Assembly (NCBI GenBank): GCA_033398695.1
Contig: CM065805.1
Span: forward strand, 167,687,787 to 167,751,786
Reading direction: 5' to 3'
Origin: Orobanche coerulescens
Taxonomy: Eukaryota; Streptophyta; Magnoliopsida; Lamiales; Orobanchaceae
Length of the DNA: 64,000 bases
Below the pieces are notes generated by a model. That model was given only the letters and a program-made list of their open reading frames with translations. It made no database searches and was not told where the DNA came from. Made by a program: the position numbers and the translations under genes. Below, in pieces: positions 45,944 to 58,164 of this stretch (position 1 is the stretch's first letter; the number at the start of each line of letters is the position of its first letter).

Positions 45944-47591
45944 ATGGCCTTTATCCACTCTTCTCTTGAAGGCAACGCTCTCAATCGCCCTCCTTTCTTC
46001 GATGGTTCAAACTTTATTACATGGAAGAAGAAAATGTCTATCTTCATCCGAGCTCACGATATTGAAATTTGGAAGGTCATTGCTCTTGGACCTACCATTC
46101 TTAAGAAGCCAGACTGGAAGAATGATCACTTCAATTGTAAAGCTACTCAACTGCTTTACTGTGCTCTCAACCCATAGGATCACAACAGAATATCTTCTTG
46201 CGAGAAGGCCAAAGAGATCTGGAAAATGCTCGAAATTACCCATGAAGGTACGAGTCAAGTAAAGGAAACAAAAATCAATATGCTTCTTCACGATTATGAA
46301 CTCTTCACTATGAAAGAAGAAGAAAGCATTACTACCATGCTTGACTGCTTCTCGGCTATCACAAATGGGCTAGCTTCCTTCGGGAAACCTATATCAAGTA
46401 GTGATAAAGCCAAGAAAATCCTTCGATCTCTACCAAGAGAATGGGACGCTATTGTTACGGCTATCATGGACTCGAAAGATCTCAACACCATTGAATTCCG
46501 CGCTCTCATTGGATCTCTAATCAATTACGAGATTGTCATTAAATCTCGAAGTTCGAAACCAAAGCCCAAGGAGAGAGAAAGGACGATCGCCTTCAAAGCC
46601 AAAGAAGATAGCGATCTAGAAGATGAACCTATCGAAGAAGAGGATGAAGAAACCACCTTTTATGCCAAAAACATAAAGAAATTCAAAAATCTTCTACAAA
46701 GGCACCGGAGGGACATCAAACAAGAACCGAGGGATGAATCCAAAAAGACTCACTTCCCGCAGAATAAAAGGTTCGACAATACTTGCCGAAGGCGCGGCGT
46801 TCCAGGCCATTTTGCTAAAGATTGTCGTGCTGCTGCTCTAATGAGTTCATCTAAACCACCTCACGAAAAGTTCAAAAAGAATGAAGTATATGTCGCTACA
46901 TGGAGCGATGATGATGAGGATGATGAACCTCAAGTTCAAACCAATCTTGCTCTAATGGCCTGCATATCCGAAGATAGCGACGAAGAAGTCGAGGTTAGTG
47001 ATTCTTCTCATGAAGAACTTCTTGATGCTTTCGAATTTTTAAACAATGAATACGAAAAAGTTTGCAATAGTAATAAAGATTTGAAAAAGAAAATAAAATC
47101 TCTTGAAAGTGAAAATTCAAAATTATTGAAAAACAAGGACGTATCGATTGATCATACAAATTGTCTGGAAACCAAGAAAATCTGAGAGATGATTTACACA
47201 AAACTCAGAAAGAATCGAAACTTTACGTTAGAAAATTCTCGTGTGGTAATGAGAAATTTGAGCAACTCTTATTTGGTCAAAAAATTTCTCTTTCAAAACA
47301 AGGACTCGGATATAATTCATTTCCAATAAAAAAGTCCTTAGAAATTACCACGAAAGATTCAGACACTTTAAAAACGAAAATTCCATCATGTCCAAAATAT
47401 TTAAAACCAGGACATACCGAAACTTACTGTAGAAGTTCTAGACGAACTATAAAAATCAAACAAATTTGGGTACCTAAAGGGACCATTGTTAAAAACCAAG
47501 TTTTTATATCTAACTCCACAGGACCCAAATTAGCCTGGGTACCTATAAAACGGAAGAAAATTATTTTTGTAGGTACAAGCAAGGAAGATAA
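45944..47591 (+). pseudogene. SIRE/Maximus-like Copia gag, copy B
   Basis: The start MAFIHSSLEGN matches copy A, with the same in-frame TAG at 46175-46177. The frame is then open to 47185 (core, acidic DLEDEPIEEEDEE, zinc knuckle CRRRGVPGHFAKDC, coiled coil LKKKIKSLESENSKLL). A frameshift at about 47185 leads to the C-terminal part (SLSKQGLGYNSF; second knuckle CPKYLKPGHTETYC; IWVPKG; GPKLAWVP), typical of SIRE/Maximus gags. In each knuckle the second Cys is replaced (Arg and Tyr). The chromovirus is inserted at 47591; protease resumes at 63931. Confidence 0.9.
47587..47591. repeat. target-site duplication GATAA (left) of the chromovirus
   Basis: GATAA at 47587-47591 and again at 63931-63935, directly outside both LTRs. 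Confidence 0.92.
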
Positions 47592-49550
47592 TGTAACACC
47601 CCGAGATATTCAGAGTTTATTACAGCGCCGCGGACCCCCCACAAGGGACCCACCAGGCTATAAACAAGAAAAACTCCACTCGACTAACCATCCCGGTTAG
47701 CGAGGGCACACATTTAATTATGAGACATTAAAGTTACGCCCGGAGCAACCGGCGAAATGATCATCAACCAACAATGTAACAATTTAAAAGTAACACAATA
47801 CGGAGTTTGAAATGAAAAGCCTAAGTACTCGCGAGTACACTCTATGAGTTTATAATTATTAGAACAACCAAATCGAAATGGACGAAAGAAATAGAAAGAC
47901 CCAAATGCACATGTCAACGACCATGGCCAACGTCCTCGTACTGTCCAGTGCCGCTCGTCAGGATAATCATAACACGAAATCCATAACAAGAATTTCCCCA
48001 AAAGCGGGTCCCGGAGGGGTTAGCAATTACGCTAGTACAAGTAATCAAGGCAAACCAATCGCTTACACATTTCATAGTACATGCACCTATATAAATTTAA
48101 AAAGTCAAAACCAGACATGTCTTTTCAGGAAACAAACAGTCACAATTAATTTGCCTAGGACCGGGACGAAGCCACGAATCCCCCTCGAGGCCTCTAAGGA
48201 CCCTCCCGAGTGGCCACATTCATAAAACAAACCAAGCACCACACGTCACCTAGGACCGGACGAAGCCACGAATCCCACTCGAGGCCTCTAAGGACCCTCC
48301 CGAGTGGCTAGCGAATCAAACTCATGAATCCGGGACGAAGCCATAGATTCCCCGTGATCCCGTCGGACCCTCCCGAGGTGAGCAAATCACACACAATATA
48401 CATTACCATTTCACGTTAAGCATAAAGGTTTCCAAAAATACTTGCCTTGAATATTTTGATGACGCAACGAGCGGGAAGGATAATCACCGACGAACACTAG
48501 GAATCAACGGAACCGAACCTAACGATTCGAAGAACATAATTATAACCAACTCTAGCCGAATACGGAAATGGAATACACCCGAAAACCCGCCTACGATTCA
48601 TGTATATTCGCACAAAATAACAACGAGGGCGGACCACAACCAAACCCTCTCGATTCCGCAAAACTATGAAAATATACCATGAATCGTAGGGAAATTAATG
48701 ATATCAACAAGATTAATCATATACATCATGAATCCACCAACAAAACGGAACGAATCGGAAGAAAATCCCAAAACCCCAAATTAATCGAAAGTGGGGTTCT
48801 AGAAATATTACCTTTGGGGATTCAAGCACCAAGATCCGTAGAACACGCGCTAGATTGATTACGGGCTTCACTATCGAAGAAAAATGGTGAAAATCGACCC
48901 CCAATGGATAAAGATGAAGAACTCTATCCCTCTCTTACACTCTCTCTCGCGATGCGGTGAAAATGAAGAAGACGACAGGCGATTTCGTCTAATAAAGACG
49001 AGTTGCACGATTGGCCGCCGTGTGCCGCGGGCTTAGGTGTGCCGCGGCACGAGCCAAAATTCACTCCCGTGTTTCGGCATTGTGCGCGGCACGGCTGCGT
49101 GTGCCGCGGCACCAGTCTGAGCGAGTTTTGGTCGCAGATGACACACGAGTGTGCCGCGGCACCGGATAGGTGTGCCGCGGCAAGGGCTTGGCAATGTGGC
49201 GCGGCACCGGATAGGGTTGCCGCGGCACACAGTCTGATTCGTTTGGCCAACAATCGAAGAAATTTGTGTGCCGCGGCACACACATCTTATCTTGCATGGC
49301 CCACACCCCTATTGGGTTCCAAAATGATAAAAATGATCCGGAAGAGAATAAAAGCGATAGGAATCAATATTTGGGAACCAATAACACGAAATGGATCCAC
49401 GGCAACTCAAAGCGGCGGTTCCGCACCACAATAACGAGAATACGATTCAACGGTTGTGAGGAAGGACACCGAAAGGTACACGAGGGTCACTATGACCGAG
49501 AAATATACCAAAAATTAAAATACAAGGGAAAGAAAATACCGGATATTACA
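47592..49550 (-). repeat. chromovirus LTR, left (3' LTR)
   Basis: 1959 bp, TGTAACACCCCGAG to GGATATTACA. It includes three ~85-bp tandem repeats with CTCGAGGCCTCTAAGGACC (48155-48380) and the GTGCCGCGGCAC array (49020-49282). ORFs over the array are repeat translations. Confidence 0.95.
49020..49285 (-). promoter_or_regulatory. GTGCCGCGGCAC palindrome array in chromovirus U3 (left LTR)
   Basis: About ten copies of the 12-bp perfect palindrome, some with one base missing. A weak TATA-like CTTTATTAG lies just downstream in the minus direction (about 48990). Confidence 0.6.
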
Positions 49551-49552
49551 TT

Positions 49553-49881
49553 CTACCCCTCTAAAAATAAGTTTCGTCCCGAAACTTGAGAAACAAACAA
49601 CTCAGGGTACCTAGCACGCATGCAATCCTCGGTTTCCCAAGTTGCTTCCTCGACACCGTGTCTCGACCACTGCACTTTGACCAAAGGGATGGTCTTATGC
49701 CTCAGTCGTTTCTCACGATGTTCCAAAATCTTCAAAGGACGCTCCTCAAAAGTAATATCTTCAGCAATATCAATCTCGCCATAATCGATGACGTGACTAG
49801 GATCGGAACATATTTCCTCGGTGGGAAACATGAAAACGCTATGAATGTGACTCAAGGCGGGAGTAACGCCAAAGCGGTATG
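49553..49881 (-). pseudogene. chromovirus chromodomain (C-terminus of integrase)
   Basis: The frame contains VKVQWSRHGVEEATWETED followed by MRARYPELF, the canonical plant chromovirus chromodomain that targets integration to modified histones. It ends right at the PPT. It is offset by a frameshift from the integrase core at about 49880. Confidence 0.9.
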
Positions 49882-51235
49882 CTAACCCACCGACCGCTCG
49901 AGAATCTCGAAGGGTCCAATAAATCTCGGACTCAACTTCCCCTTCTTCCCGAAACGGAAAACCCCTCTCGTCGGCGACACCTTCAGCAAAACGTGGTCTC
50001 CCACCTCGAATTCTAAAGGTCGACGACGGACATCGGCATATGACTTCTGTCGACTCTGGGCCGTCAACATCCGTTCCCGAATTAATTCTATCTTCCGCCT
50101 CGTCTCTAAAACGACATCCGGCTCGGTCCCGACTAAATCGGACGCCTCATTCCAACAAATCGGCGATCGACATCGTCGCCCATAAAGTGCCTCATACGGT
50201 GCCATTCGAATCGACGCGTGCCAACTATTGTTGTACGTGAATTCGATCAATGACAAATGCTCTTCCCAGTCGCTACTCCAATCGAGGGCACAAGTACGCA
50301 ACATGTCCTCGAATGTCTGGATAGTGCGTTCCGACTGTCCATCTGACTGGGGATGAAAAGAGGTACTCAAATGCAAACGGGTACCCAACGCCTTATGCAC
50401 TGCCTGCCAAAAGTGCGATACAAAACGGCCATCACGATCCGAAACAATAGACTTCGGAGTACCGTGAAGTCTCACAATCTAGCGACAAACACACGAGCGA
50501 TTTCTCCGGCCCCAAGTGTCCTTGATGCCCGGAAAATGTGCCGACTTGGTCGACGATCAACAATCACCCAAACCATATTCATGCCCGATCTCGATCTCGG
50601 CAAACTCGTAATGAAATCCATCGATATATCTTCCCATTTCCATTCGGAGCGAAGTGATCGCAATAACTCACCGGTCGCGATGCTCGATTTTGACTCTGTG
50701 GCAAGTCAAACATCTCGCCACAAGCGTGCTACCTCCTCCTTCATATCATTCCACTGAAGTTCCTCCTCGTGTCCTTGTACATCTTACTCGAACCGGGATG
50801 AACGGAATAGGGTGTGGAATGGGCCTCACGCAAAATACTGCCGCAACTCTGGATCGCTCGGCACACAAAGCCGACTGAATCTCAAAACACCATCCTCGTG
50901 AATCACAAACCCGGAGACTTTCCCTTAGAACGTTCTCTCGGATTTGAGTAATCATCGGATCCTCTAATTGTTTGACTTAATTTCATCGATCAAAGGCAGC
51001 GAAATCTCTAAAGCGCAAAGTTGCCCGGCAGCTCCAGGCAACAAAACCTCAACACCAAACTCAATCAAAGCCCGCCGAAGCTCAGACTGAGACGTGAGGA
51101 CCTCAAGCGTTCGCAACGCAATCGGTTTCCGACTCAAGGCGTCGGCTACGACATTCGCCTTGCCCGGATGATAAAGGATTTCGAGGTCATAATCCTTAAT
51201 CAGCTCTAACCACCTCCTCTGCCTCATATTCAACT
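49882..51235 (-). pseudogene. chromovirus integrase, frameshifted
   Basis: In sense order: the RNase H-integrase linker [17 protein letters not shown] (about 51175), the core start [15 protein letters not shown] with the first catalytic Asp (about 50635), [13 protein letters not shown] with the second (about 50445), and [16 protein letters not shown] with the Glu (about 50345). GPY/F-type [13 protein letters not shown] and [13 protein letters not shown] (about 49900-49960) follow. Three frames are needed. The 197-aa last segment is uninterrupted. Confidence 0.92.
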
Positions 51236-51239
51236 CTCG

Positions 51240-52560
51240 CTGAGTAAATATATATTTCAGACTTTTATGATCGGTAAAAATCTGACATGCAGAGCCGAAA
51301 AGATAGTGACGCCAAATCTTGAGCGCAAAAGCATTGCCGCTAACTCCAAATCATGAGTAGGGTAGTTAAGTTCATACGGTCTCAACTGTCTCGACGCATA
51401 GGCAATGGTCTTGCCGTGCGGCAAGATCAATACGCACCCAAGACCACGGCCCGAAGCATCGCTATAAACGGCGAATCCCTCGTTGCCACACGGCAACGCC
51501 AAAACCGGGGCTGAAGTCAAACGCTTCTTCACTCCTCGAAACTCGACGCCTCTCATCGGTCCGCATTTAACTTCTCGGATTTACGGAGCAACTGTGTAAG
51601 TGGCCGAGCTAATTTTGAGAAACCCTCGGCGAACCTACGGTAGTAGCCACCAAACCCAAGAAACTACGGACCTCCTTCACGTTTGTAGGCGATGCCCAAT
51701 CCAACACCGCCTCAATCTTCTCGGATCCACTCGAACTCCTACGAAATCACGTGACCTTAAACATCACTTCCTTCTGAACTCACATTTCGAGAACTTCGCA
51801 TAGAGTTGCTCGGCCCTCAAAATGTCTAACACTATCCGCAAATGATGGGCATGCTCTTCTTCATTCCTTGAATAAATAAGAATATCGTCAATGAAGACGA
51901 CGACACACTTATCCAAATACTCGATAAAAACTTTGTTCATCAATTGCATGAACACCGCGCATTAGTTAACCCGAAAGGCATAACTACAAACTCATAATGC
52001 CCGTACCTCGTCCGAAAGGTTTGTCTTCGCACGTCGGACTCCCTCACCCGAGTGATAGTACCACGATTTTAAATCAATTTTCGAGAACACCGCAGCTCCT
52101 CGCAACGATCGAACAAGTCGTCAATCCTCGGCAAAGGGTACTTGTTCTTGATGGTCACTTTGTTTAGTTCGCGATAGTCGATACACAAACGTAGTGAACC
52201 ATCCTTCTTACGCACAAACAAGACCGGTGCGCCCCAAGGCGAGGCGCTCGGTCGAACATACCCCGACTCCGTGGTTCACTCAACTGTTTCTTCAACTCGG
52301 CCATCTCTCAAGGTGCCATGCGATACGGCGCCTTCGAAATCGGAGCCGCGCCCGGCTCTAATTCTATAACAAACTCAACCTCACGATCCGGTGGCAATCC
52401 GGCAACTCGTCAGAAATACATCAGAAACTCACTAACGACTGGAATCGACGAAAACTCGGCTCCACCATTCTCCGCCTTCAAGGCGTAGCACCAATAACCA
52501 GTACACCCCTTTCGCAGAGTTTCACCGCCTTCAAGGCGTTAATAACAAACTTACGGTTTC
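51240..52560 (-). pseudogene. chromovirus reverse transcriptase and RNase H
   Basis: RT is recognised from [20 protein letters not shown] and [16 protein letters not shown] (about 52110-52250) and the catalytic [13 protein letters not shown] (about 51880-51920). RNase H follows with [16 protein letters not shown] and [22 protein letters not shown] (about 51340-51480). Frame breaks lie near 51560, 51765 and 51960. Confidence 0.9.
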
Positions 52561-53538
52561 TCTTTCGCCCCGCGAAAGAGTGTTGATGCCGTCCTCGGCT
52601 AACATGGTAATGATCCTCGTGCGGTAGTTCATGATTGCACCATGCCGCTCGAGCTAATCATTCCCGAGAATTAAATCCTCGCCCTCGATACTCACAACAA
52701 TAAGATTAGAGAGCCAAGCCCTCTCACAAATGATCACGAGCAGTCCGGACTTCTCGATCACCGACAATTCTATCACCGCTAGGAAGTTTAACGATGAAAG
52801 GCTCGCAAGGTGACAAGCGATGAGACTCAAACGGCGTACACACTCTAGAGAAATGAATGAATGCGTAGCACCGAATCAAAAAGCACACGACGGGATGGAA
52901 ATGAATATGAACGGTACTGTCGCCACGATGTTCTTTGGATCATCGGCTCTCCTCATCTCATAGATACGCGGCTGAGCAGAGCCGACACTGGAAGCTCCAC
53001 CCCTAGCGGGCTGACCCCGACCCCTACCTCGGCCGGCACTCGGTGGAGGCGGCGGAGCAAATGAGCCCTGGTTCACACTCGGCTCCATAGGTGCTGGGTG
53101 AGAAGAACGGGCGCCGCGAAACTGTCTGAGTTTCTCGCAAAAAGAAGCCTTGTGGCCCGACTGACCACAAGTATGACAAGTTAAAGGTGGACGAAGACAA
53201 TCCCGGTTCACGTGGCCTGGGTTGCCACAGTTAAAGCATCTGGGGTCCCGGACGACGGTTCCGGCGGCACTCCGAAAGCTCCCAGAGAAATGAGCCGAAC
53301 CGCCCGTAGAAATATTTGCAGCCTGAGATTTCTGCTGGCCTCCACTCTTGGGACCAGAAAAATTTCCGACCGACTTCTGCTTCTTGCTCTCACGAGCCAA
53401 ATCGCTAGCGGTCACCGACATATCATAAGCAAGGGCTCGACTCTGGTAATCCTTCAGAGTAGTACAGACGAGCCCAGACATATAGTCCCGAATGGACAGT
53501 TTCATTCTCCTGGAAAAATGGAAAATCTTGTCGCTCTC
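52561..53538 (-). pseudogene. chromovirus gag C-terminus with two zinc knuckles, and protease remnant
   Basis: The 52876-53538 frame carries two intact CCHC knuckles, CFNCGNPGHVNRDC and CHTCGQSGHKASFC, then a proline/glycine/arginine-rich hinge. Protease sequence downstream (52561-52875) is only recognisable in fragments. Two knuckles in tandem are notable, as many Tekay-type gags show one. The frame continues upstream across the nested element into 61109-61467. Confidence 0.8.
53534..53538. repeat. target-site duplication CTCTC (left) of the gag-pro element
   Basis: CTCTC at 53534-53538 and 61109-61113, directly outside both LTRs, within chromovirus gag. Confidence 0.9.
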
Positions 53539-55000
53539 TGATCGCTGGGATTCGCGTAGTATGGTTTTCAAATCCGATCAATTTTAAAATTTGTAAAACC
53601 TCGGAGTATTTCCAAGGTGTCGAACCCAAGGGAATTGATGTGTCGAAAATAAAAGAAGTAACTCTACTCAAAATTCGACTGCTATCTAGGAATCCGAAAA
53701 TTTGTTTGCTTCTAATTATCTAAATTTAAAAATCGAAAAAATAAAAATATAAATAAAAGATGAAATATCTAAATTAAGCAAATAAAGCAAATTAACAAGA
53801 TAAAATCACAAGTCGAAAGGTAATTGATCCTAGGGTAGTATCATCTAATTGAGTTCACACAATCCATTCACTTGATTCCTTCTCCCCAAAATTTAATTCA
53901 ATCCTAGAAATAATCACTCGGTCGATCTAGAATTCTGTCAAGGCAACCTAGAAAGATAGTTAATTAAAACCCTTTTCCCTTGAGGCTCAAAGAATTAAAA
54001 TCACTTAAAAGCACCAACTTATTTATCTATGATTTATCTTTCTCCGCTAGGTCTCAAGATAAAATCATATTGTGTCAAGTATTTCCACTAATCAATTACT
54101 CCTTAGGACAAAATCAATTAGCTAACATGCATCGATTAAGGGCCCTTTAATCTAACATGAGATTTAACACAACTTGAACACAAGCCTAGGATGAAAGGTC
54201 AAAAGGTAATCAAAGGAATATCATGTGATCATCAATTAAATTTACTAACCCTAGAATCAATCAAAGGAATTAGCCAGACATAATTGAAATTAGACAAGAA
54301 ATAGATGAAGAATGCATATTATTAATATGAAAAGAGAGATTACAACCCTTATGGATGAACTCCGAGTCTTCAATCTCCCAAAAACAATAATAATTCTCCT
54401 CCAAAAAGTTCTTGCATCAAAGAAATTAATCTTGCTAAGAAGATCTAAAAATTGTAAAAGATGAAAAAGAATGATAAAGAATGATCCAATCTCATAAAAG
54501 CTGATAGAAGATGATAGAGAATACTCAAACTAGGTCTAGAAGGGTGTTTTTATAGCCTAAGGGGGTTACATTCCCGATTAGCCCTAATCTAGGAAATAAA
54601 ATCTATCTAAAAGAGTCAAAATCCGTCCAAAAACGAGAGTCATTGGGAAGCCTTTTCGGCTGGCCTATCGGCCGATAGTCAGGCGATAGTTGCTTCGTCG
54701 ATCTCTTCACTCGATAGGCGGGAATTCCTTCGGACGCCCTATCGGCCGATAGGCTGGCCGATAGGTTCTTCTGTTTTCCGCAAAAATCCGTTTCTTCGTC
54801 CGTTTGACTCGACTCTCGGTCCTTTGTCTCGTTTTGGGTCCTTTTGGCTCTAAAAACCTGCAAACACACTAAAACCAACCCAAACGCGTAATACGGCTCG
54901 ACTAATCATAAATAAGCCAAATACGAGCACATTAATCACGAAACGAGATAAAAACCTAGTATAAAATCCTAGAAATATGTGGTAAAATTACCACTTATCA
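53539..55000 (-). repeat. gag-pro element LTR, left (3' LTR)
   Basis: 1462 bp, TGATCGCTGGG to ACCACTTATCA, nearly identical to the right LTR (1470 bp). This implies a recent insertion. Confidence 0.95.
54547..54780 (-). promoter_or_regulatory. gag-pro element U3 promoter (left LTR)
   Basis: TATAAAAA on the minus strand (54547-54554) with CCTATCGGCCGATAGG-type palindromes upstream at 54655-54770. Confidence 0.6.
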
Positions 55001-56970
55001 AACCCCCCCAAACTTAAGCCTTGTTCGTCCCGAACAACAAAAAGAAAAGAAAAAGAAAGTCGTGAATCATCGTGCAATTCATAGTGTTCAACCTAATCAA
55101 TACTATCCTATAATTCTCTCTAAATAATCCGATTGTCGTAAAAGCGAGCTGCACTCAGAATAATGATTCCGCAAAGTAGTCAAGTTCAGTCCTAGTCATT
55201 CGTTCATGAAGAAAATCCAGCTCAAAGATTAACAAAACGTGAGTCAAATCGACCGTCAATATGAAAGGCTAAAATAAACAAGCTAGTTCGTCCCGTTACA
55301 CAGTCTAGTGGCACATTTTTCATGAGTTTCATAACAAATAAACCTCGGTCAGTATTCCCTTATATAAATGTTCAAGAATTTGATTCGAGTTGACCACTAG
55401 GTTAGGATCTCGGGATGTTTCATCGGGGTAATTCTAGGGTGGAACCTCCATTCTCATGTATTAGGAAACCGTTTGACGTAAAAGACACTCATGGGGCACA
55501 TGGATGCTTCTAGTTACTAAGTTCCCGTCTACAGCGGAGAAACAACTCGAATATATAATCTCCGCATGTCCGAATCAAGGTCGTCGTTTTACGCGAGAGT
55601 AAACAGCGGGTCACGCGAATACCCCCGGTTACTAAGTTCCCTATCATTGGCACATGTGAAATATCTAAATCACTAGTCTAATCAGTCGCTGCTTTACGCG
55701 AGGGTAAACAACGGTCACGCGAATGCCCGGTTACTAGACTTCCCTTCATAGAACAACATTATCTCAATTTTTGGGAAAAAGCGGCCGACTCTAAACTCTA
55801 TCTAAGTGCCAACACGGTAGCCAAGCTTGATCGACTCACTATCAGGAAGATGTAACCAAACGTATTGACGGTGATTTTAAAACAAGTATGTATCGTCTCT
55901 TATCTGCCAAGACCTCTACAATCACGAAAAATTTTGGACCTAAATGAATACTATGCAAAACAGAAATTACTAACTACAACTCGACTAAAACTCGACCGTT
56001 TCTTCAGAGAGAAAAACAGTGTCGTAACATCGGTATCACACAAATAGAAGCTCGAAAAATTCACGAATAAAGAAAAATTAAGATAAGCAAGGCTATCTAA
56101 AACAAACAATGAAAAGCAAATAAAAGCAAACACGAAATCTAATCTAAAAAAAAAACTACTACGACCTAACGAAAAAAAAATAGAAACTAGCAAACACACC
56201 AAACGAAAATGAACATAAAAATCTAAAAAAAAAAACTAAGCAACAAAAAGCCAAAACCACGCAACACCAAAATGATAAGCACAAATAAACACAACGGGCA
56301 CCAACACAAGCAAATAAAGATACAAGGCAAACACGGTACTCACACGTAAAGAAATTAACAAAGCCGCACTTCTTCCCCCCCCAAACTTATTTCGCATCCC
56401 AAAGGAGGAATAAGTTTGAAAAGAGAAAGGAGTGGCTTTGTTAATGGAAATGCGATCACCGTGGCGAAATGGCGGGTTTGTCGGCGAGCTCGTAGTGTAT
56501 ACTGGGCCGGGTATGTCCTATCGGCCAGGCCTTTCGGCCGATAGGCTGGGCCGATAGGAACTTCTGTCTCTTACCATGCTCATATCGGGCGGGATATCGG
56601 TCGATGAGCAGACTCTATCGACCACTGCTTGTACATTAAAAATTTTTGTAATTTTTCCTCAGCCTATCGGCCGGGCCTATCGGCCGAGAGGCTGTTATGT
56701 CTCAAAAAATTTTTTCTCAGCTTTTTCTACTTCGCATAATTGGTCCCGTTTTTGCTTGGATATGGCGATTAAAGACCTGCAAGTATTCAAAACTCGGCGT
56801 GCGTGGATTAGAACTTAACAAAACTAACAAAGCTACTACGAAACTAGAAACTACAAAAATCACGCAAACGAAAAATCGAAAATAAACGAATAAAACGAAC
56901 TAATATACATACGTTGGGTTACCTCCCAACAAGTGCTACGTTTAACGTCTTTAGCTAGACGATACCTCAT
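55001..56970 (-). other. non-coding 3' region of the gag-pro element
   Basis: No RT or integrase. It holds the PPT, AT-rich sequence, a further cluster of CGGCCGATAGG palindromes (56510-56700), and a conserved Gypsy motif TTGGGTTACCTCCCAACAAG (56916-56935) just after the protease gene. Short ORFs have no domain. Confidence 0.75.
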
Positions 56971-57930
56971 TCAACCCGGGTCTTCAGTGACAACTCCCCC
57001 TTGAACGGGTTTGTTGATATCAAGATAGCACACGCTCCTCTCATTAGGTCGAGACTCGTTCGCCTCCAACATTCGAACATACTCCGGCAAATCCTCGGAA
57101 ATTTCATCAACCTCAGAATGTGAGTAAATGGAGTGTGAAATACAATGCTCCAACAAGTCGGTCGGGGGCGGCATAATAGACTCAATTTCAAAACATTCCT
57201 CGGGCGCATCGTCGGGCTTCTTCATCGCGTCATAGATGGAAATTTTCAGATTTTGATCGTTAACCCGGAAAGTAAGATCACCCTCCTGGACGTCTGTAAG
57301 TGCTCTCCCCGTTGCTAGAAACGGTCTCCCAAAGATCAATGGTTGATTTTCATCCTCGGGCATATCAAGAACTATGAAATCGGCCGGGAAGACCAAGTGT
57401 TGGACTCTAACGAGCACATCCTCCACAATTCCCCTCGGATAAGTGATTGACCGGTCCGCCATGAGTAGAGAAATGGTAGTCGGCTTCATCTCCCCAATCT
57501 TCAACCTCTTAAAGATGGATAGAGGCATAAGATTGATGCTTGCCCCGAGATCACACAACCCATTACGGAACGTTTGGTCGCCAATCATGCATGTCAAAGT
57601 AAAACGTCCCGGATCCTTCTGCTTGAGTGGGAGCTTGTTTTGAATGATAGCGCTACACTCCTCTGTCATATTTATTGTTTCAAACTTCCTCAACTTCCTC
57701 TTGCTTGCTACAGCGTCTTTCAAGAATTTCACGTAACCCGGCATGTCTCTCAAAGCGTCTAGAAGTGAAATGTTGATATTCACCTTTTGAAACATGTCGA
57801 TAAATTGTTGAAGCTTTTCATCATATCTCGACTTGGCCAAACGCTGTGGAAATGGAGCTTTTTCCTCAAAATCTTTCATATTCGAACTTCCAGGAGCCTT
57901 TCGGCCGATAGGTGGGTCGATAGGCTTCAC
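56971..57930 (-). CDS. Athila-type aspartic protease (pro) ORF
   Basis: 319 codons, uninterrupted. Catalytic Asp lies in CDLGASINLMP (D127), the DLGA variant usual in Athila-type retropepsins, followed by the flap region and the second hydrophobic motif PLIFGRPFLATGRAL (about residues 190-205). The N-terminal ~100 residues (FPQRLAKSRYDEKLQQF) correspond to the spacer between gag and protease. It would process Gag. Separated from gag by about 235 bp holding the family palindromes, so it may be read by readthrough or as part of a broken polyprotein. Confidence 0.85.
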   Translation of the reverse strand: MKPIDPPIGRKAPGSSNMKDFEEKAPFPQRLAKSRYDEKLQQFIDMFQKVNINISLLDALRDMPGYVKFLKDAVASKRKLRKFETINMTEECSAIIQNKLPLKQKDPGRFTLTCMIGDQTFRNGLCDLGASINLMPLSIFKRLKIGEMKPTTISLLMADRSITYPRGIVEDVLVRVQHLVFPADFIVLDMPEDENQPLIFGRPFLATGRALTDVQEGDLTFRVNDQNLKISIYDAMKKPDDAPEECFEIESIMPPPTDLLEHCISHSIYSHSEVDEISEDLPEYVRMLEANESRPNERSVCYLDINKPVQGGVVTEDPG

Positions 57931-58000
57931 TTCTTAGGCATCTTTGTATGGGTATCGGTTGGGCTATCGGCCGATAGCCCGGCCGATAGGTTCTGCTGTA
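57890..58000. repeat. CGGCCGATAGG palindromes between gag and pro
   Basis: At least four copies of the U3-type motif (for example TATCGGCCGATA, about 57965), outside the LTRs and between two coding regions. Confidence 0.7.
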
Positions 58001-58164
58001 TTCCATCTTCTTTCTCGTTCTCGGCTCCGTTTCTAATACATCCTCGTTTCCAGATTCCTTAACTCCAGCCCCATGATTATCGTACCTTGTCCCACTCCGG
58101 CTCGATTGCGTTGCATTGTTGCGTCTTCGGGTTGGTCTCGTCTTTGCTCGGAAAATGGCCCGGC

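Larger units (their letters stand above)
37329..46490. repeat. 9.15-kb tandem duplication, copy B
   Basis: 9162 bp, head to tail with copy A. At its right end the gag sequence continues uninterrupted (46491 on), so copy B is joined to the original right flank and copy A to the original left flank. Confidence 0.95.

Noticed and set aside
48924..49283. Long overlapping ORFs in several frames within the chromovirus LTR
   Set aside because: They are translations of the GTGCCGCGGCAC array (Cys/Arg/Ala/His repeats); the same artefact occurs in the other LTR, with no domain or codon pattern.
49020..49285. Possible CRISPR-like array of short palindromic repeats
   Set aside because: Spacing is irregular, repeats are only 12 bp, there are no constant-length spacers or cas genes, and the context is a plant LTR.
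55001..56970. Decayed RT or integrase after the protease of the gag-pro element
   Set aside because: No recognisable motif in six frames; the region looks like original non-coding 3' sequence with palindromes, so a clean loss is favoured.
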